Below, piece after piece: positions 14,159 to 26,940 of a stretch of DNA of 64,000 nucleotides (position 1 is the stretch's first letter; every line of letters begins with the position of its first letter). The notes beneath the pieces are model-generated. The model was not told where the DNA came from. It saw only the letters and a list, made by a program, of their open reading frames with translations, and ran no database searches. The DNA comes from Hamiltosporidium tvaerminnensis (Eukaryota; Microsporidia; Dubosqiidae). Location of the stretch: assembly GCA_022605425.2 (NCBI GenBank), contig JAKIMF020000005.1:124001-188000 (forward strand), given 5' to 3'. A program made the translations under genes and the position numbers.

Positions 14159-17100
14159 AAATAATTTTTTTAGCATAAGCCTACTAAACCACTTTGGTTT
14201 TTTTTATAAAATACTTTTGTTTTTGGTTATTTTTTAAAAAAACTCAACAAACAAGCGGACTTCGAACTTTTTATTTTTCTAAATTAAGTTTAAGAATGTT
14301 TTTTTATCTTAAATTGCTTTATTTGAATATATTTCGATATAACTTCTCAAAAAAAATATTTTAGATATTTTTAAATACATGACTCATTGTATAATAACTT
14401 TTGGTTATTATATGCAAACCAGATTATATTTAAAACCTCAGGTTTCATACCGCTTAATCCTTATAGCACGAATAAAATATTATATTCGAATTCCTTTTTA
14501 ACGAATATAAAGAATTTCAAAAAAAATAAGCAAAAAGTTGTTTTTATTTGTTGGTTAATGTGGTACACATCCTAGCCGCTACTTTTTCCTCTAATGTTTT
14601 TAATAGTTTCCGAGTACGTGGGAAAACAGTGGCTTATGTTAAAATAAATTTACCTAGAGAAAATTTTTTATACTTAAATACTTTTACAAATCCTTATATT
14701 GTATTTTCTAGAAAGAAGTTTTTCAAACTATGAACTTGTATAGTACGATTTTTTTTAAATTTATAAGATGTATTGTAAAACATATTAAAGTGAGATATGA
14801 AAATTTTACCAAAAAAATACAATTTATTCGAGGAATTGGAAATGAATTAACTAACACACGCATTAAGGGCTTAAATTGAAATAAGTAATCTAGAGAGATA
14901 TCCATAGTGTCTGTTCATCATATAGGCAAACCAAAGGGGCTTTTGGGATTTTAGAATTCTTTGTTTAAATAAAACAATATGGTTTTTAGAGTCAATACAT
15001 TCTCTAAACGAAAAACATTTATTTCAATGTGTTTATAACAAAAGCTTTTAATTTTCCTCATCTGGCAATAAGAAATCCCACTCGTTTCAATTTAAATAAT
15101 TGCATTGAGATCTTTGATCGAATTACACTAATTTGCAACAAAAAGAAACGAATTTTCGCATTTCTAGTTCAAATAGCCTAAATTTAGAAATATAAGACAG
15201 GTCTTTATAATTTCCACCTCTCGGTATTATTTTATTTAAATCTGCTATATTATTTACTTGCAAAATATAAAATGATGTCGTATGAAAGGCTTTTAAAATA
15301 AAATCTATCTGCCTAAAAATCATATAAACCCATGCTTTAAAAATATTGCTTTACTATTTTTTGGGTAGTTATAAAATACCTATTATTAAAGAGTAATTTA
15401 GATTCAGAAACACACAAAGTAGATAGTAAGCATGTTTTAGAATTAAATTTTTGATAATTCAGTAAAAATTTAAATTCCACAGGAAAGGTGTATAAATATC
15501 CACTTTCAATTCTTTGATAAGTGTTTTATGACATTCGGAATTGAAGTATTTTCAAAATATTCAGAAATATTTTAAAATAGAAAAATTCTTTCTATTTCGT
15601 GTACTACATGTATATTTATCCTATAAAGATCTATACAGGTTTTTATTAATTACATGAGTGGCAATATATATAAAAATATTTTTCTGTATTTCGTTTTAGT
15701 ATCTAGTATAAGAATATATTATTGATTCGTTCGTAAATTTTATGTTTGACTATAAAGAGCAATTAGCGAAGCCTTTACGTTATAAATTTTATTTGTATCT
15801 AAGGATTTTTTTCTATTAATGAACATTTAAAAATTTACCATGGTTGTATTTTTATATTTTATATGAATTTTGAAACCATGACTCAGATTAAAAATATATT
15901 TTTCAGACATTTTTCATTTCTCTTATGATTTTTTTTGATTATATGAATTGAAGTATTTAAATTTTATATGCATTTAAAACAAGTTGAGAAAAAATTTTAG
16001 CTATATTTAAGTAAATTCCTAAAAAGAAAAGTAAATGAAAAAAGAAATATAGTAAATAGATATTTTCTATGATAAAATATCTTATTTCATAATGCTTTAA
16101 TTTAAGATAGAGACAGTATAAAATTGAAATTTATACTAAATATAAGAATATACGCACCGACTTCTATCATAATACTCTTCGCTTTGCAGATACACAAGCT
16201 TTGCATTTGAAAAACAATTTAAATTCATTCTACTTAAAACTATAGTTGTTTAAAGCAAAATCTTCTTAATATTAAATTGATAATCCAAAATTTAGAGTTT
16301 CAATATGTATATAAATGTCTTTTCTAATAGTGCAAACATAATAGCATATTTAGATGCAATAAAATTATTACTTTGACTAATTAGAAGTACAATCAAATTT
16401 TATTTTATTTTTTGGTTTAAAAATCTAATTTAAGATTCTGTTAACTTTATGCATGTTATCTTTTAGATATCATTTTAGATGAAGTAAATACAATAACTTA
16501 AAAATATTATGTATGCTGAATTAAATCGAAGAATATATTTAAAAACACCAAAAACATTTTTTTTATGTTCTATTACACAAAATTAATTATTAGAGAGAAA
16601 GCAATTTTATGGAATATAATATTACAAGAAAGGTATCATCTTGAGTAAAATTTATTTTAGTAAAATATTTAGCCCAAAGAATCAAATCTAGAATTTTCCT
16701 GCTATAACTTTGAACTAATGAGTCCTTAAGTGAAAAACATAATTGGTTTAATATTCCTTAAAGAAAAAAATATTAAATGTATATAAAAGGCTTTTAAGCG
16801 TTGTAAATATATTTCAGAAGACTTGTAAATGAATAAAACCTAGTGCTATTTATAATATTTATATAAATTTATCACGCAGAAAAAACTTTTGCCACATAAA
16901 TTGAAAATTTTATTATGACAGGATTTTTATTTCAGAAGTTAATCTAAATTTATTTTTAGGTTCATTACTTTCTATCTCTTGTTTGATTAGGTAAAGTAAT
17001 ACAAAATTTATGTGAATGCATGTAAATATTCATGTTGTACTTAGTTTAAAGACAAATTTTACATTTGGAATGTTTTAAATTTTTAGAATTTTATATTTGC

Positions 17101-19813
17101 AAAAAATTAAACTAGTTTACACATTATATTTAGTACAAGAAAATCGGTTAAACGGGTTTTAAATTTCTGTTATAAATAAGTTTGGGTTTGTTTTAAAGAA
17201 TATTTTCAAAAAAAAACATAAAAAAGCACTATTTATACAATTACGCCTAATTATAAAACAGAGAATTAGAAGCATTCTATTATTTTACATATTTTGAATT
17301 CGCGTTTATTTTGATAAAAGAGAATCAGAATAATTTGAATTATCTTACATATGATGAATATGCGATGTTCAAATGTTGTATATAAATTCAAAAAAATCGG
17401 CTTAATTTTAAATAACTAAGAATTCTTCTGTAATTCTTAAAATAATAAATGGTTGCCATATAGCTTATGGTAGATATTGACCTTTAGTTCCCTATACATG
17501 GTTCACTAATTTTTTTATTCTGATATTTGAATTTTCTTTTTTGTATTATAAAAGAAATATTATAAAGACATCCATTTTATTTTCGACAAACGTTTTTTGG
17601 AATAGATTCTTTACAAAGTTTTTTGATTTATTTTTCGAAATTCTTCTATGCTAAATATAACGATTTATATTTTTTACAATTTAGCATAAATTTTCAAGTT
17701 ATGGGATAGTTCACGAAAGGAAATTGTATGGTTGAAATTTGGATGTCCAACTTTTAACTTTTGTGAATTTTAGAAAAATATGTAGCAAACTTAAACTTTT
17801 TCAAAGCGTATAGTCTCATTTCTGAATCTAACTAGCATGCTTAATGAAGTATTCATGGATCAAGATTAAATATTTACCTGCCATAGACCTTCATAGAAAT
17901 ATAATGTCTTATTTATGCAATAAATTGTGTAATTAAAAAAACAAAAGTAAATCTAAAATGTCATTTACATATAATTAAGTACTTATTTTTATATTATAGA
18001 GCGAATTTACATAATATTACTAAATAATTTAATAAAATTTTAATATTTTTTTGTCGAAATTGGGCCAAATCCATCGACTTGATGAAGATTTTGGCAGGAT
18101 TTATAACAAAAAAAGATGGTAAATTTGTATAAGCATGCTCGATCCATTAATAAAGTAATGTGATCCTTTGGGTACTTTAGACTTATTTGATGCATATCCT
18201 TTTATATATTGCTTTCTTTCTGTCCCAAAAAACATTAAATTGCAGCATTTATTAGAAATATTTTTAAGTTTTATAATATAGATTTTATATCTCGTTTAAA
18301 AATTTAAATGAATTTATGCTGTTAAAATCATTAATATTATCGCATTTGTACTTTTTTTAGCGACTTGTTGTTCAGGGAATGATATTTCCTTAAACAATTA
18401 AAATTTATTTTTTGTAATTAAAAATCGGTGAATAAAAAGTTTATAGCATATGAATTACACTTTTTAAGGAGCAATTTAATGCGCTTTCAAACTAGACACA
18501 TAGAGCAATAAGCTTTGATTTTTTTTTGTTTGCTTCTTTATTTTTCTTAATTAAGTCAAGCTCGCAAAATTTGTTTTTGGTTTTATGATTGAAGTTACGG
18601 ATTCTATAATATGTTTAACGGATTAGTTTTGAGTTATGCCCGTCTTTCTATATTTTTTCGCGTTTTAAACAGCAGATTTAGAATTTCCTAAGCTCCGGCA
18701 AATTTTAGCTAGATTTTATTCAACTAGAATTTTTTAAATAAAGCCTAATTTTTTTTCTAAATTCTTTACATATTCGACATATAATTTGTTGTAAAATCTC
18801 TAGAACATGAGGATATTTCTTGTAATAATATTTTCTTCTCGCATTTTTTTAGGTTTTTGATAAGTTTTTATTATAGAAACTTCAATTTGAAACATGTTTA
18901 GATGTACCGAAAAAATAAATTCTTTAAATTTTTGGAGTTTTTTTAAAAAAAAAGATTAAGTTAGCGTCAATTTCTCTATTAGCAAGTTTAAATGCCGGTT
19001 AGGTTTGCCGCATAGATTAAATCTTTGCTTCTATAAACAAGATTCGAGAAATTTTATGGAATGAAAAATACCTAAAATATGTCTTAAATATATATTGGTT
19101 CTGAAAGTCTAATCGTGTAGCCTAGATTCTCTTTAATATTTTATTCAAAAAAAATATCACAAAATATATGTATATATTTAAATTCATATGTGTAAATTTA
19201 TTCAAGAAAGGTAACAAACTTGAAAGGTATACTTTTCATACTTTAGAAATTTTCTGACTAGAAAATTTACTTGTATTATTTAGGAACCTTAAAATGGTAT
19301 AAATATATCCACTTCCATACTTTATTCAGTAGTTTGGTGTTTCATTAACTATCAGATTCGTGCCTTATGTATTTTGGCGAGAAATTTAAAAATGTAAATA
19401 ATATCTTTCATTTTCTTTGTTCATTGGAAGATATAGAAAAAGCAAAAAAACAACACATAACTATAAATTTCTAGCTTAGTTAAAATATATAAAAACTCTA
19501 GTTTCCTTTCGATGCCTAAAAAAGATGCAAATGGATTAAAATTATAATTTGCATATATTCTTGCTATCTTGAATAGGCATACTGTTAGAATCATCGTGTA
19601 ATATCACATTTCTAGTAAATTTATTACTTAGAGTTCTAAAGACACACTTGGCTCAATATATTCCATTTTAGAATACTATTTCGCAAAATAAATCATGTTT
19701 GAGAGGATTTATATAACATCAATTTTTTGTTTTTTAACCAAATTGTCCCTACGAAATTGAATTTTATGCTTGTAACATAGTCCCGTTAGTTACACATTGA
19801 TTCGTCTATCTTC
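14159..19813. other. AT-rich gene desert
   Basis: No supported gene or RNA. Short open frames at 14387-14905 and 15123-15323 lie on both strands, overlap one another and have no recognisable content. Confidence 0.7.
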
Positions 19814-20060
19814 TGCAGTAGCTCATGCACGAATCTTGGCGCCTTTAAACCTCCCACCCACCGGTTCTCTCTTTACCCAAGCCAAGTATTTTTCATAATT
19901 TTCAGTCCGGGTTGTTTACTTTTTGGGGTGCGTAACAAAGTGGTTCTAAAGGATGGATGGCTAGTCCCCGTTCAATCCAAACTAGAGGACAAGTCTCTTT
20001 AAGTCGCTTCTTGCGACAAGCATGGAAGACCACGAGCTAGTTCTGCACCCGGCATTGTAG
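19814..20060 (-). repeat. Dispersed ~215-bp module, copy 2
   Basis: Aligns to copy 1 through the AACAAAGTGGTTCTAAA block, the AGAGGACAAGTCT block and the CTGCACCCGGCATTG end (plus-strand reading). Its hairpin is GTCGC-TTCTT-GCGAC. Where copy 1 has a T/A pair at the loop-closing position this copy has C/G, a paired change that keeps the stem. A short insertion in the first third makes it a little longer than copy 1. Confidence 0.72.
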
Positions 20061-23000
20061 GATTCTAGGTTAAACATAAATGAAGTTTTAAAGTTTACAT
20101 ATGTATTTCTTTTATACATAGATCCTTGCGTTTTTATAAAATGTATATTAATCCCAAATGATGAGCAAAGATGTTTAGATTCGTAATATCTTGTTATAGC
20201 TTTAATAGGGGGACTATGGTGTTAAGAACGCGATTCCAGAATTCCACTAGCTTTGCATTTTGTGCAACTTATAAACTTTCGATTAAAATATATTCCGCCA
20301 CTACATCGGCGCATCTAAATCTTGTTATTTTATAATAGCTTTTGGATTCGAGTCCTCTGGTTTATATTTATAGCTTTCTCAATGGTATGTGTTTATGTAT
20401 CTAGGAGGCGCTTATTCTAATAACTGACTCCGTAGAGTGTTTTCGTACGTTCCAGAGCAAATACATATAGTTTCAATTCGATTAAAAAATTTCTATAGTA
20501 AACTTAATTCTTAGTTTGCGGTTTGTTTCTCGGTTCTTATATCTTTTCGTCGTTTTTTTCGGTTTATCATGTAAAAACCCGAAATGCACGCGGTTTTCAT
20601 CTCATAAAATGGAACTATGAGGTTGTGATACCAATCAAAATTCGTTCTAAGTAGATACGAGGTTAATAAGCATCCAGTTGCAAAAAAAACAGTTTTTATG
20701 ATTAGATTCCTTGGTACAAAAAATTTATTTTTGCATACGTTAATCTTTTTTTTATTGTTTTAAGATGAAAATTTAAATTATAAAAATCTGAAATCACATC
20801 TATAACCCAATGAAGTAAATTCACATTTAAAGATATTTTTTATTAATATCTTCTATTCTTAGAATCTTTCATACGATAAAAGGTCACTTCTTAATTCCAC
20901 AAAGGTGTGTTGTTTATAAAAGTTTTATGATTCAAGTATTTGTTAAAATTTATATTTTTATAAAGTTTTTTAAGTTTTATAGGTAAAAAAATATCCAACC
21001 TGCTGATATCCTTTTTTAAATCAATTTCGTATAAAAATAATCTATAGTATCCAATGAAAATCTTTAGAAACAAAAACAAATACTTGACATGCACCAACAC
21101 ATATATGAATTACGTTGTGTAATTGGTGATATAAACAAGATAACACCCAATATATTTAACTAATTCGTAGAATTAGTATTGGGGCAGAATGGCTTATTAA
21201 GTGTTATGATAAAATTCAATGAAATAAGAATATTTTTATTTAACTTTTTTTAAATTTACTTTGAAAAACTTGATAATATTTTAAACTTAAGAAAACTGCT
21301 TCATTTTGGTTTACAATTTGGTTAATTGTCATTTATAAGATCTATGGAATGTTAAAGCAAATACATTGCACGTTAAATTCTCCGTTATACTTTTAAAAGC
21401 AACTCCTGCATAATCTTTTTAGAGGAAATTAACATTCATTTAAGATTATTTTAGATCAAACCATTAGTGCAGATTTATAATGGCGATTTGGCAATTTAAT
21501 TTTAAATTTTTGTTATATAGCTCTTTTTGAACGCAACATACACTTTTACATTGTAAACCCAAAAATTTTTCTTGGGAATTTGTTCTAAAAAGCATGTCTG
21601 ATGCTTTAAAAGCATACACTTAACTGTTTATTTTTTATTTGAGCATTTATTTAGAATGTTTTGCGTAAGCATAGGCTAAAATTTTATATTTTTTTTACTC
21701 GAAGAGCTTAAGATACAGATATCATAGAAATTTCTATGTTGACAATAATTTGCGGTTGTTTCGTAATTTTTTTCAATATGCAAAATTGTCTAAACAAAAT
21801 TATTAAGAGTAAAGACTTACACAAAACAATATGGTAAAGGTTTAGCATATGCCCAGACAAAGCCTTTAAATAGCTCAATTAACGCCCGCTCTAAATTCAG
21901 ATACAAAGCGATAAGAAAGAACACAAAGGCGTTTTTTGAAAAATTGTTTTGGTATTAAAACATCTTTAATGGTAGAATTCTCGCTGATTTGATACTGGTG
22001 AAATATCTAAGTTATCATATAAAGCATAGCCAATACGAAACGAAATCAACTTTTAAGATTTATCTAACCCCTTCATAAAATAAGACTTTATATATTAAGT
22101 CAGAAAGGGGATTTTTGGCTAGTTTAAATGTATAGTCTAGTAAATACAAATATCAAATGGCGTTTCGTAAATAGTCACAATTTCTAACTATACATCACAT
22201 TTTATATTTAAAAATATGAAAAATATGTTTTGAAAAAAAACTCTTAATTTAATCCATTCAGTTTTCTTAAAAAGTTTATTTGGTCAATCAAATCTTGGGT
22301 TGAAAATTATTTTAACTTTAAATAAATTTTATTCTGAAAATTACAATTGAAGAAATATCAAGTTATATAGGATTGCGCTTGCAAAACGCTACATGCATTT
22401 ACTCTGACTGCAATATATTTAAATCAGAAAATTCAATATATCACATATTTAAATGTTAATTGTATTGGGGTTTAAAATGAATATAAAATCGAATTGTGCT
22501 GTTAGTTAGACTGGTGTTTTGTGTGTGAGTTAGAGAGGTTTAATGCCTTTTGGCAATGAAAAGTTCCGAAAGGTTGTTAAATAAATTGAAATCTTTTTTT
22601 AATATATCGGAATTTATCTAATTCATAACAAAAAACAATTCCAGTATTCAAACAATATATCGACTGTTTCGATAAATAAAAATCAATTGCATGCTTCTAA
22701 AGTATATAATTCTAAAATACACAGGATATGTGAGTTTCTTTTAACTTTCTTTGGTTGTATTCTTTCTTTATAAATGATACATATAATTCTTTATGTCACT
22801 CAACTGCAGTTAGATAATAATAGAAGCCTAAAGCCAGATAGATGTGATTGGGTTATTGAGCTTTTTTATATTCGATAAAATGTTGTATGTTTAATATGCC
22901 ATATTTTCGAATCAAACATTACGATTTGCGAATGTAAAAAAAATGCAAGTTTCTAAACTATTTCCATCACGCTCTTATATTTTGCGTTTTTTTGTAACGT

Positions 23001-24995
23001 AAACTCTGTTGAGAAATGTCTTTTACTCACACTTTCGTGAATCTAAAAATAAAATAAAGAAAAAATGGTATAGTTTAGCATTTTAATTAAAAAATTGAAA
23101 TTACTGCTAAAATTTAATACAATTAAAAATATATAATAAAAAAAGGTATGCTTTTTTCGTATAAACCAAAATAAAAATATATTTCGGTTTAAAGTATTCG
23201 ACTTTTCCGTAATGATCTTTGATTATGTAAGGCTGCGTGAAACTATAAAATAATCTTTCATCTTTTATCGTATGCTTGATTAGGAATATTATGGGATATT
23301 ATGATTTTTACGGGTTCGTTATGCTAAAAATATTATTTATGATATTAGAAACTTATCATTTATTTGGCTTAAAATTAAATATTTCTTTTATGTTTTAAGT
23401 AAAAAAGAAAAAAATCGCTGTTTGTTGCAATTATTGTAAAATCTAAAAAAATATTATACTCGTAGGTTTTAGAATATTTTTTTTAATAATTATCCAAATT
23501 TTTGTAATTTCTAAAAATAATTATTTTTTGTCAAAAAAAACATTTGGAAATAGGAAAGTAGAAGAAAGTCTGCTATTAAAAAGAATCGAAATCTTACACA
23601 CAGGATATCTGCTCAATCAGAAAAAATTAATCCGAATGTAACATCTAAAAGCGTTTATTATATTTATACTTCATTTTACGTTGTAAGCAAATAATGTTGT
23701 ATTTAAATTTGTTTCAAACAAATGTAATTGTGTTAGATATTACACCAATATATGGTTTTAATATACATATGAATTTCAAGAAAAGTTATCGATATGCGTA
23801 AAGAGGTATTTCTTAATTTTTATGCGTATATCAATAATACGTTTTAAAATCACATTCTTCATAATTGGATTTTTAAAACAGATATTTGAGCAAATATCAA
23901 ACGTCAAAAACTAGAAATCGTTCTATTCAAACCCAGAGTGCTTTACATGTAAAAATAAAATTACTTAAAATTTTCGGTAAAGTTCTAGAATTTGGGTTAA
24001 AGCCCAACTTAATATTTTGATTCATTCTAAACCAATATTTTTTAGTTCTCTAAAATATTCTGCAATTCGTATTTAATTTTGCCTTTTAAAAAACAGTCAG
24101 ATATGTTTAATTTCACGAAACCTAAGCAAAAGTGATTTTTTACATTTTAAATTAAATTACACATTACTGAATAAAATTTTGCCATTATATTATTAATGAA
24201 GTAAGCCTCTTAAAATATGAAATTTGCCCAATTATATCTCTTAAATAGAAAAATAAAACCTTTAAAGTGTTTCCCCAAACAAAAAAAGTTTTCCATTTTT
24301 TTCAGCGGTAAGTTCTAAGGTATCATAATCGATTTTAATCAAAATTATTAAGCTTTTAAAGACATAATTATCTCTGAGAAACGATAAACATATAATGCTT
24401 TCGTTCATAATTAGGGTAAGAACAGAATATATGAAATGAAATTCGAATAAAAAATTACAACTCTGACTGGCTAATTTTTACAGACCTATATCTATTTTAA
24501 TAGAAATATATACAACTATTAGATTTGATTTGTTTATTAAAAAAGTTTTTCTATTGGTTAGTCGCATTTTTTTTATCCGTAGTTATTTGAGACTAAAGAG
24601 TAAAAAATTTTTAAGATCTTATTATAAAATCTTAACGGTACACTTGGAAAAAATGGTATAAAGTATATAAATAATTTGTAAATCAAACTTTTTGAATCTA
24701 AAAAAATTAAAATATTTAATGAAAATAAATTAAGTTTATATTAATTTATTTTCAAACTATTTAAATTTGGTGATAAATGAATTTTTAATTTATCATATGT
24801 TTAACTTATATAGTATAATCTTAAATTTAATATAACCTATCTAAGATTTTTATTAAATTGAAATGCGTTTATTTGGATTATTCCTTTCTATATCAAATGT
24901 CTCGAATATTTGATTTCTTATAACAACATTAAAATTAATTTATCATAAAAAAACAAGTTTATAAAAATATAAATAGGAAAAGAACTGCCAAAAAA
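20061..24995. other. Non-coding, less AT-extreme at the left end
   Basis: The first 600 bases (20.1-20.7 kb) contain more mixed-base sequence than the surrounding desert and may be remains of a gene or element, but I could not match them to anything. The rest is AT-rich with no supported feature. A 69-codon minus-strand frame at 20891-21100 is judged to be chance. Confidence 0.6.
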
Positions 24996-26432
24996 ATGAA
25001 AATAGTATCTGAAAATGTAATGATATTGCTAAACATGGTTTTATATCTCAAAAAATGTTTACTCACGTCAGAACATAGAAAAATAAACACATGTGATGTT
25101 TTACAACATTACAAACGCCAAGGTTGTCATAATAAAAATAGGAAAAGCACTTATTGGAAAAGGTTCTATCTAAAAAAAGAAAACCCAACCGTATTATTGT
25201 ACCCTTTCGTCGAATGTAATGAAGCTATAAACTATTTCGATTCGGAGTCTAGAGAAATATTTTTTGTTCCAATGCTAGTTATGGAAAATTTATCAAATAA
25301 CGAAAAAGCAATCAGAATGCTATCCATTGAAGAATATAAAAAATATTGTAAAAATAATACAATAATAAGTTTTTCATTTAAAGCGCTTAATGATAATATT
25401 TCTCCAGATTATGAACCTTATTGTATGAGTGAAACCGAGGTAAGTGATACTAAAGAAAGTTTAAACTTGTCCCAAATACAATCCGAAAACGAAGTCAGAA
25501 GTGAACTAATACCGGAAGAGAATGCAGATATTAGCCTTGGAAATTCTTTTTTCCGTGCGTCTGCGGCATTAGAGAAAAGGTTTTTGAATATAGATACTAC
25601 ATATGAGGAACACTTTTATAACTCTTCAGAAATAAAAGCCAAGCAGACAAATACTGTAACAATAGCCAAAGAAATAGATATTAATAGTGTAATTGTCGAA
25701 TTTGATCGATCTTGTAAAATTAAATATTTAGTTATGATAAAAAATGGGTGTGGTGTAAATGATCCGATGGATCAATCTAACGCAAATCCGATGACTACGG
25801 ACCTAAAAAAGGATAACCAATTTGAGGATTTAGTTATTCCATTTAAGAAGTTGACATTACAAGATCATCTGTCACGATCAGAGAATCCAGTTTCAATTAA
25901 TGAGTCAAAGAAAATTCTATCAGAAAATCAACTTCCTTGTTCTCCTAAACAAGATTCCCGATCGTATGATCTTCAAAATTCTCATGATTTAGATGATGAT
26001 TTTGTTTCTGATGAGAAAATATCGACTCATGTTAACGAATCTAATAATATTATTTTTGCAGCAAAATATCTAGGCAAAGATCAAAATGAGGACGAAACAA
26101 GCTATTTAGGCTTGCGAAATGTTTCTTCTATTGAAAGTTCAGTTTATAAAAATGCAAATGGAACTACCAACGATATAAAAATATATCCAGAAAGACAGTC
26201 GCTTTTAAATTCCTCAAAATCCGATCCTGAAAAGAGTGATGTTCTGAAACCTGCAATACAAGCAATGGATACAGGCGAAATAGAATTCAGGCATCATAGT
26301 CATAGAAATATTGCTAGTGTAGGTAGAATAGTTGGCGCTTCGGTATCCCAAAAGCCCTCCGATTCCAAAAAGCGAAAAAACCTCGTATTGTTCAAGAGTT
26401 TGTATGAAAGCGAAGACACATCTAGTGACTGA
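24996..26432 (+). CDS. Orphan 478-residue protein, function unknown
   Basis: A single open frame of 478 codons in DNA where chance frames rarely pass 100 codons, with clearly higher GC than its flanks, so it is almost certainly a gene. I do not recognise a family. Residues 8-22 are hydrophobic but followed by basic residues, a weak candidate for a signal peptide or anchor. Residues ~30-66 are basic and contain two Cys and several His (NTCDVLQHYKRQGCHNK). From ~130 onward it becomes rich in Ser, Asn, Asp and Glu with little predicted order, and the C-terminus combines a basic KKRKN patch with an acidic ESEDTSSD tail. No CCC motif precedes the ATG; the sequence there is a purine/A-rich stretch. 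It is the only gene in the first 45 kb. A lineage-specific secreted or regulatory protein is possible, but function cannot be assigned. Confidence 0.8.
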   Translation: MKIVSENVMILLNMVLYLKKCLLTSEHRKINTCDVLQHYKRQGCHNKNRKSTYWKRFYLKKENPTVLLYPFVECNEAINYFDSESREIFFVPMLVMENLSNNEKAIRMLSIEEYKKYCKNNTIISFSFKALNDNISPDYEPYCMSETEVSDTKESLNLSQIQSENEVRSELIPEENADISLGNSFFRASAALEKRFLNIDTTYEEHFYNSSEIKAKQTNTVTIAKEIDINSVIVEFDRSCKIKYLVMIKNGCGVNDPMDQSNANPMTTDLKKDNQFEDLVIPFKKLTLQDHLSRSENPVSINESKKILSENQLPCSPKQDSRSYDLQNSHDLDDDFVSDEKISTHVNESNNIIFAAKYLGKDQNEDETSYLGLRNVSSIESSVYKNANGTTNDIKIYPERQSLLNSSKSDPEKSDVLKPAIQAMDTGEIEFRHHSHRNIASVGRIVGASVSQKPSDSKKRKNLVLFKSLYESEDTSSD

Positions 26433-26668
26433 AGTATATTAATAAAGCAATACTGTATGTTTTAGTAAAAATTTATGTTTGTCTTTTTTATACGGTATGC
26501 AAACTTTAAGTTTATTTGTAGAGCCATCCGATAATTTATTTAATACATAAAAAGTAAGCCTTTTTGATTTACAATTTCTAAATACCAAATCTGTTGGGTT
26601 TACAGTTTTATATTATGTGCTGTAAGCGTAAAATAATTTCACTTTAAAAAATCTATTTATATATCCTT
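26433..26668. other. 3' flank of the orphan gene
   Basis: A short AT-rich stretch between the orphan gene's stop codon and module copy 3. An AATAAA word lies about ten bases after the stop codon (AATAAAGCAA) and could serve as a polyadenylation signal. Confidence 0.4.
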
Positions 26669-26940
26669 GCGCTACAGCCCAGCACGAGCCTGAGCCTTCC
26701 TCGGTAATGTTCCCCACCGGTCTGTTTCCAGATATTGTTTTTTCGATTAACCACACTAGGTACTTTTTTAATTTTCCGTCTGGGTTTAATTACGTTTTTA
26801 GGTTTATAAATATGTTGGTTTTAAATAATGGGTTGTTAGTTCTACTCTAAATCCCCGGCCTGGAAGACCAGTTCTTTTTAATCGCCTCTTACGACAAGCA
26901 GAGAATACTCCAAGACAATTACGTCTTCGGCATGGAAGTG
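26669..26940 (-). repeat. Dispersed ~215-bp module, copy 3
   Basis: Starts (plus-strand reading) with GCTACAGCCCAGCACGAGCC and ends with TCTTCGGCATGG. It keeps the GAAGACCAGT block, the CGCCTCTTACGACAAGCAGA core and the CTCCAAG word. An AT-rich insertion in the first half makes it the longest copy. It lies ~240 bp beyond the orphan gene. Confidence 0.72.
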
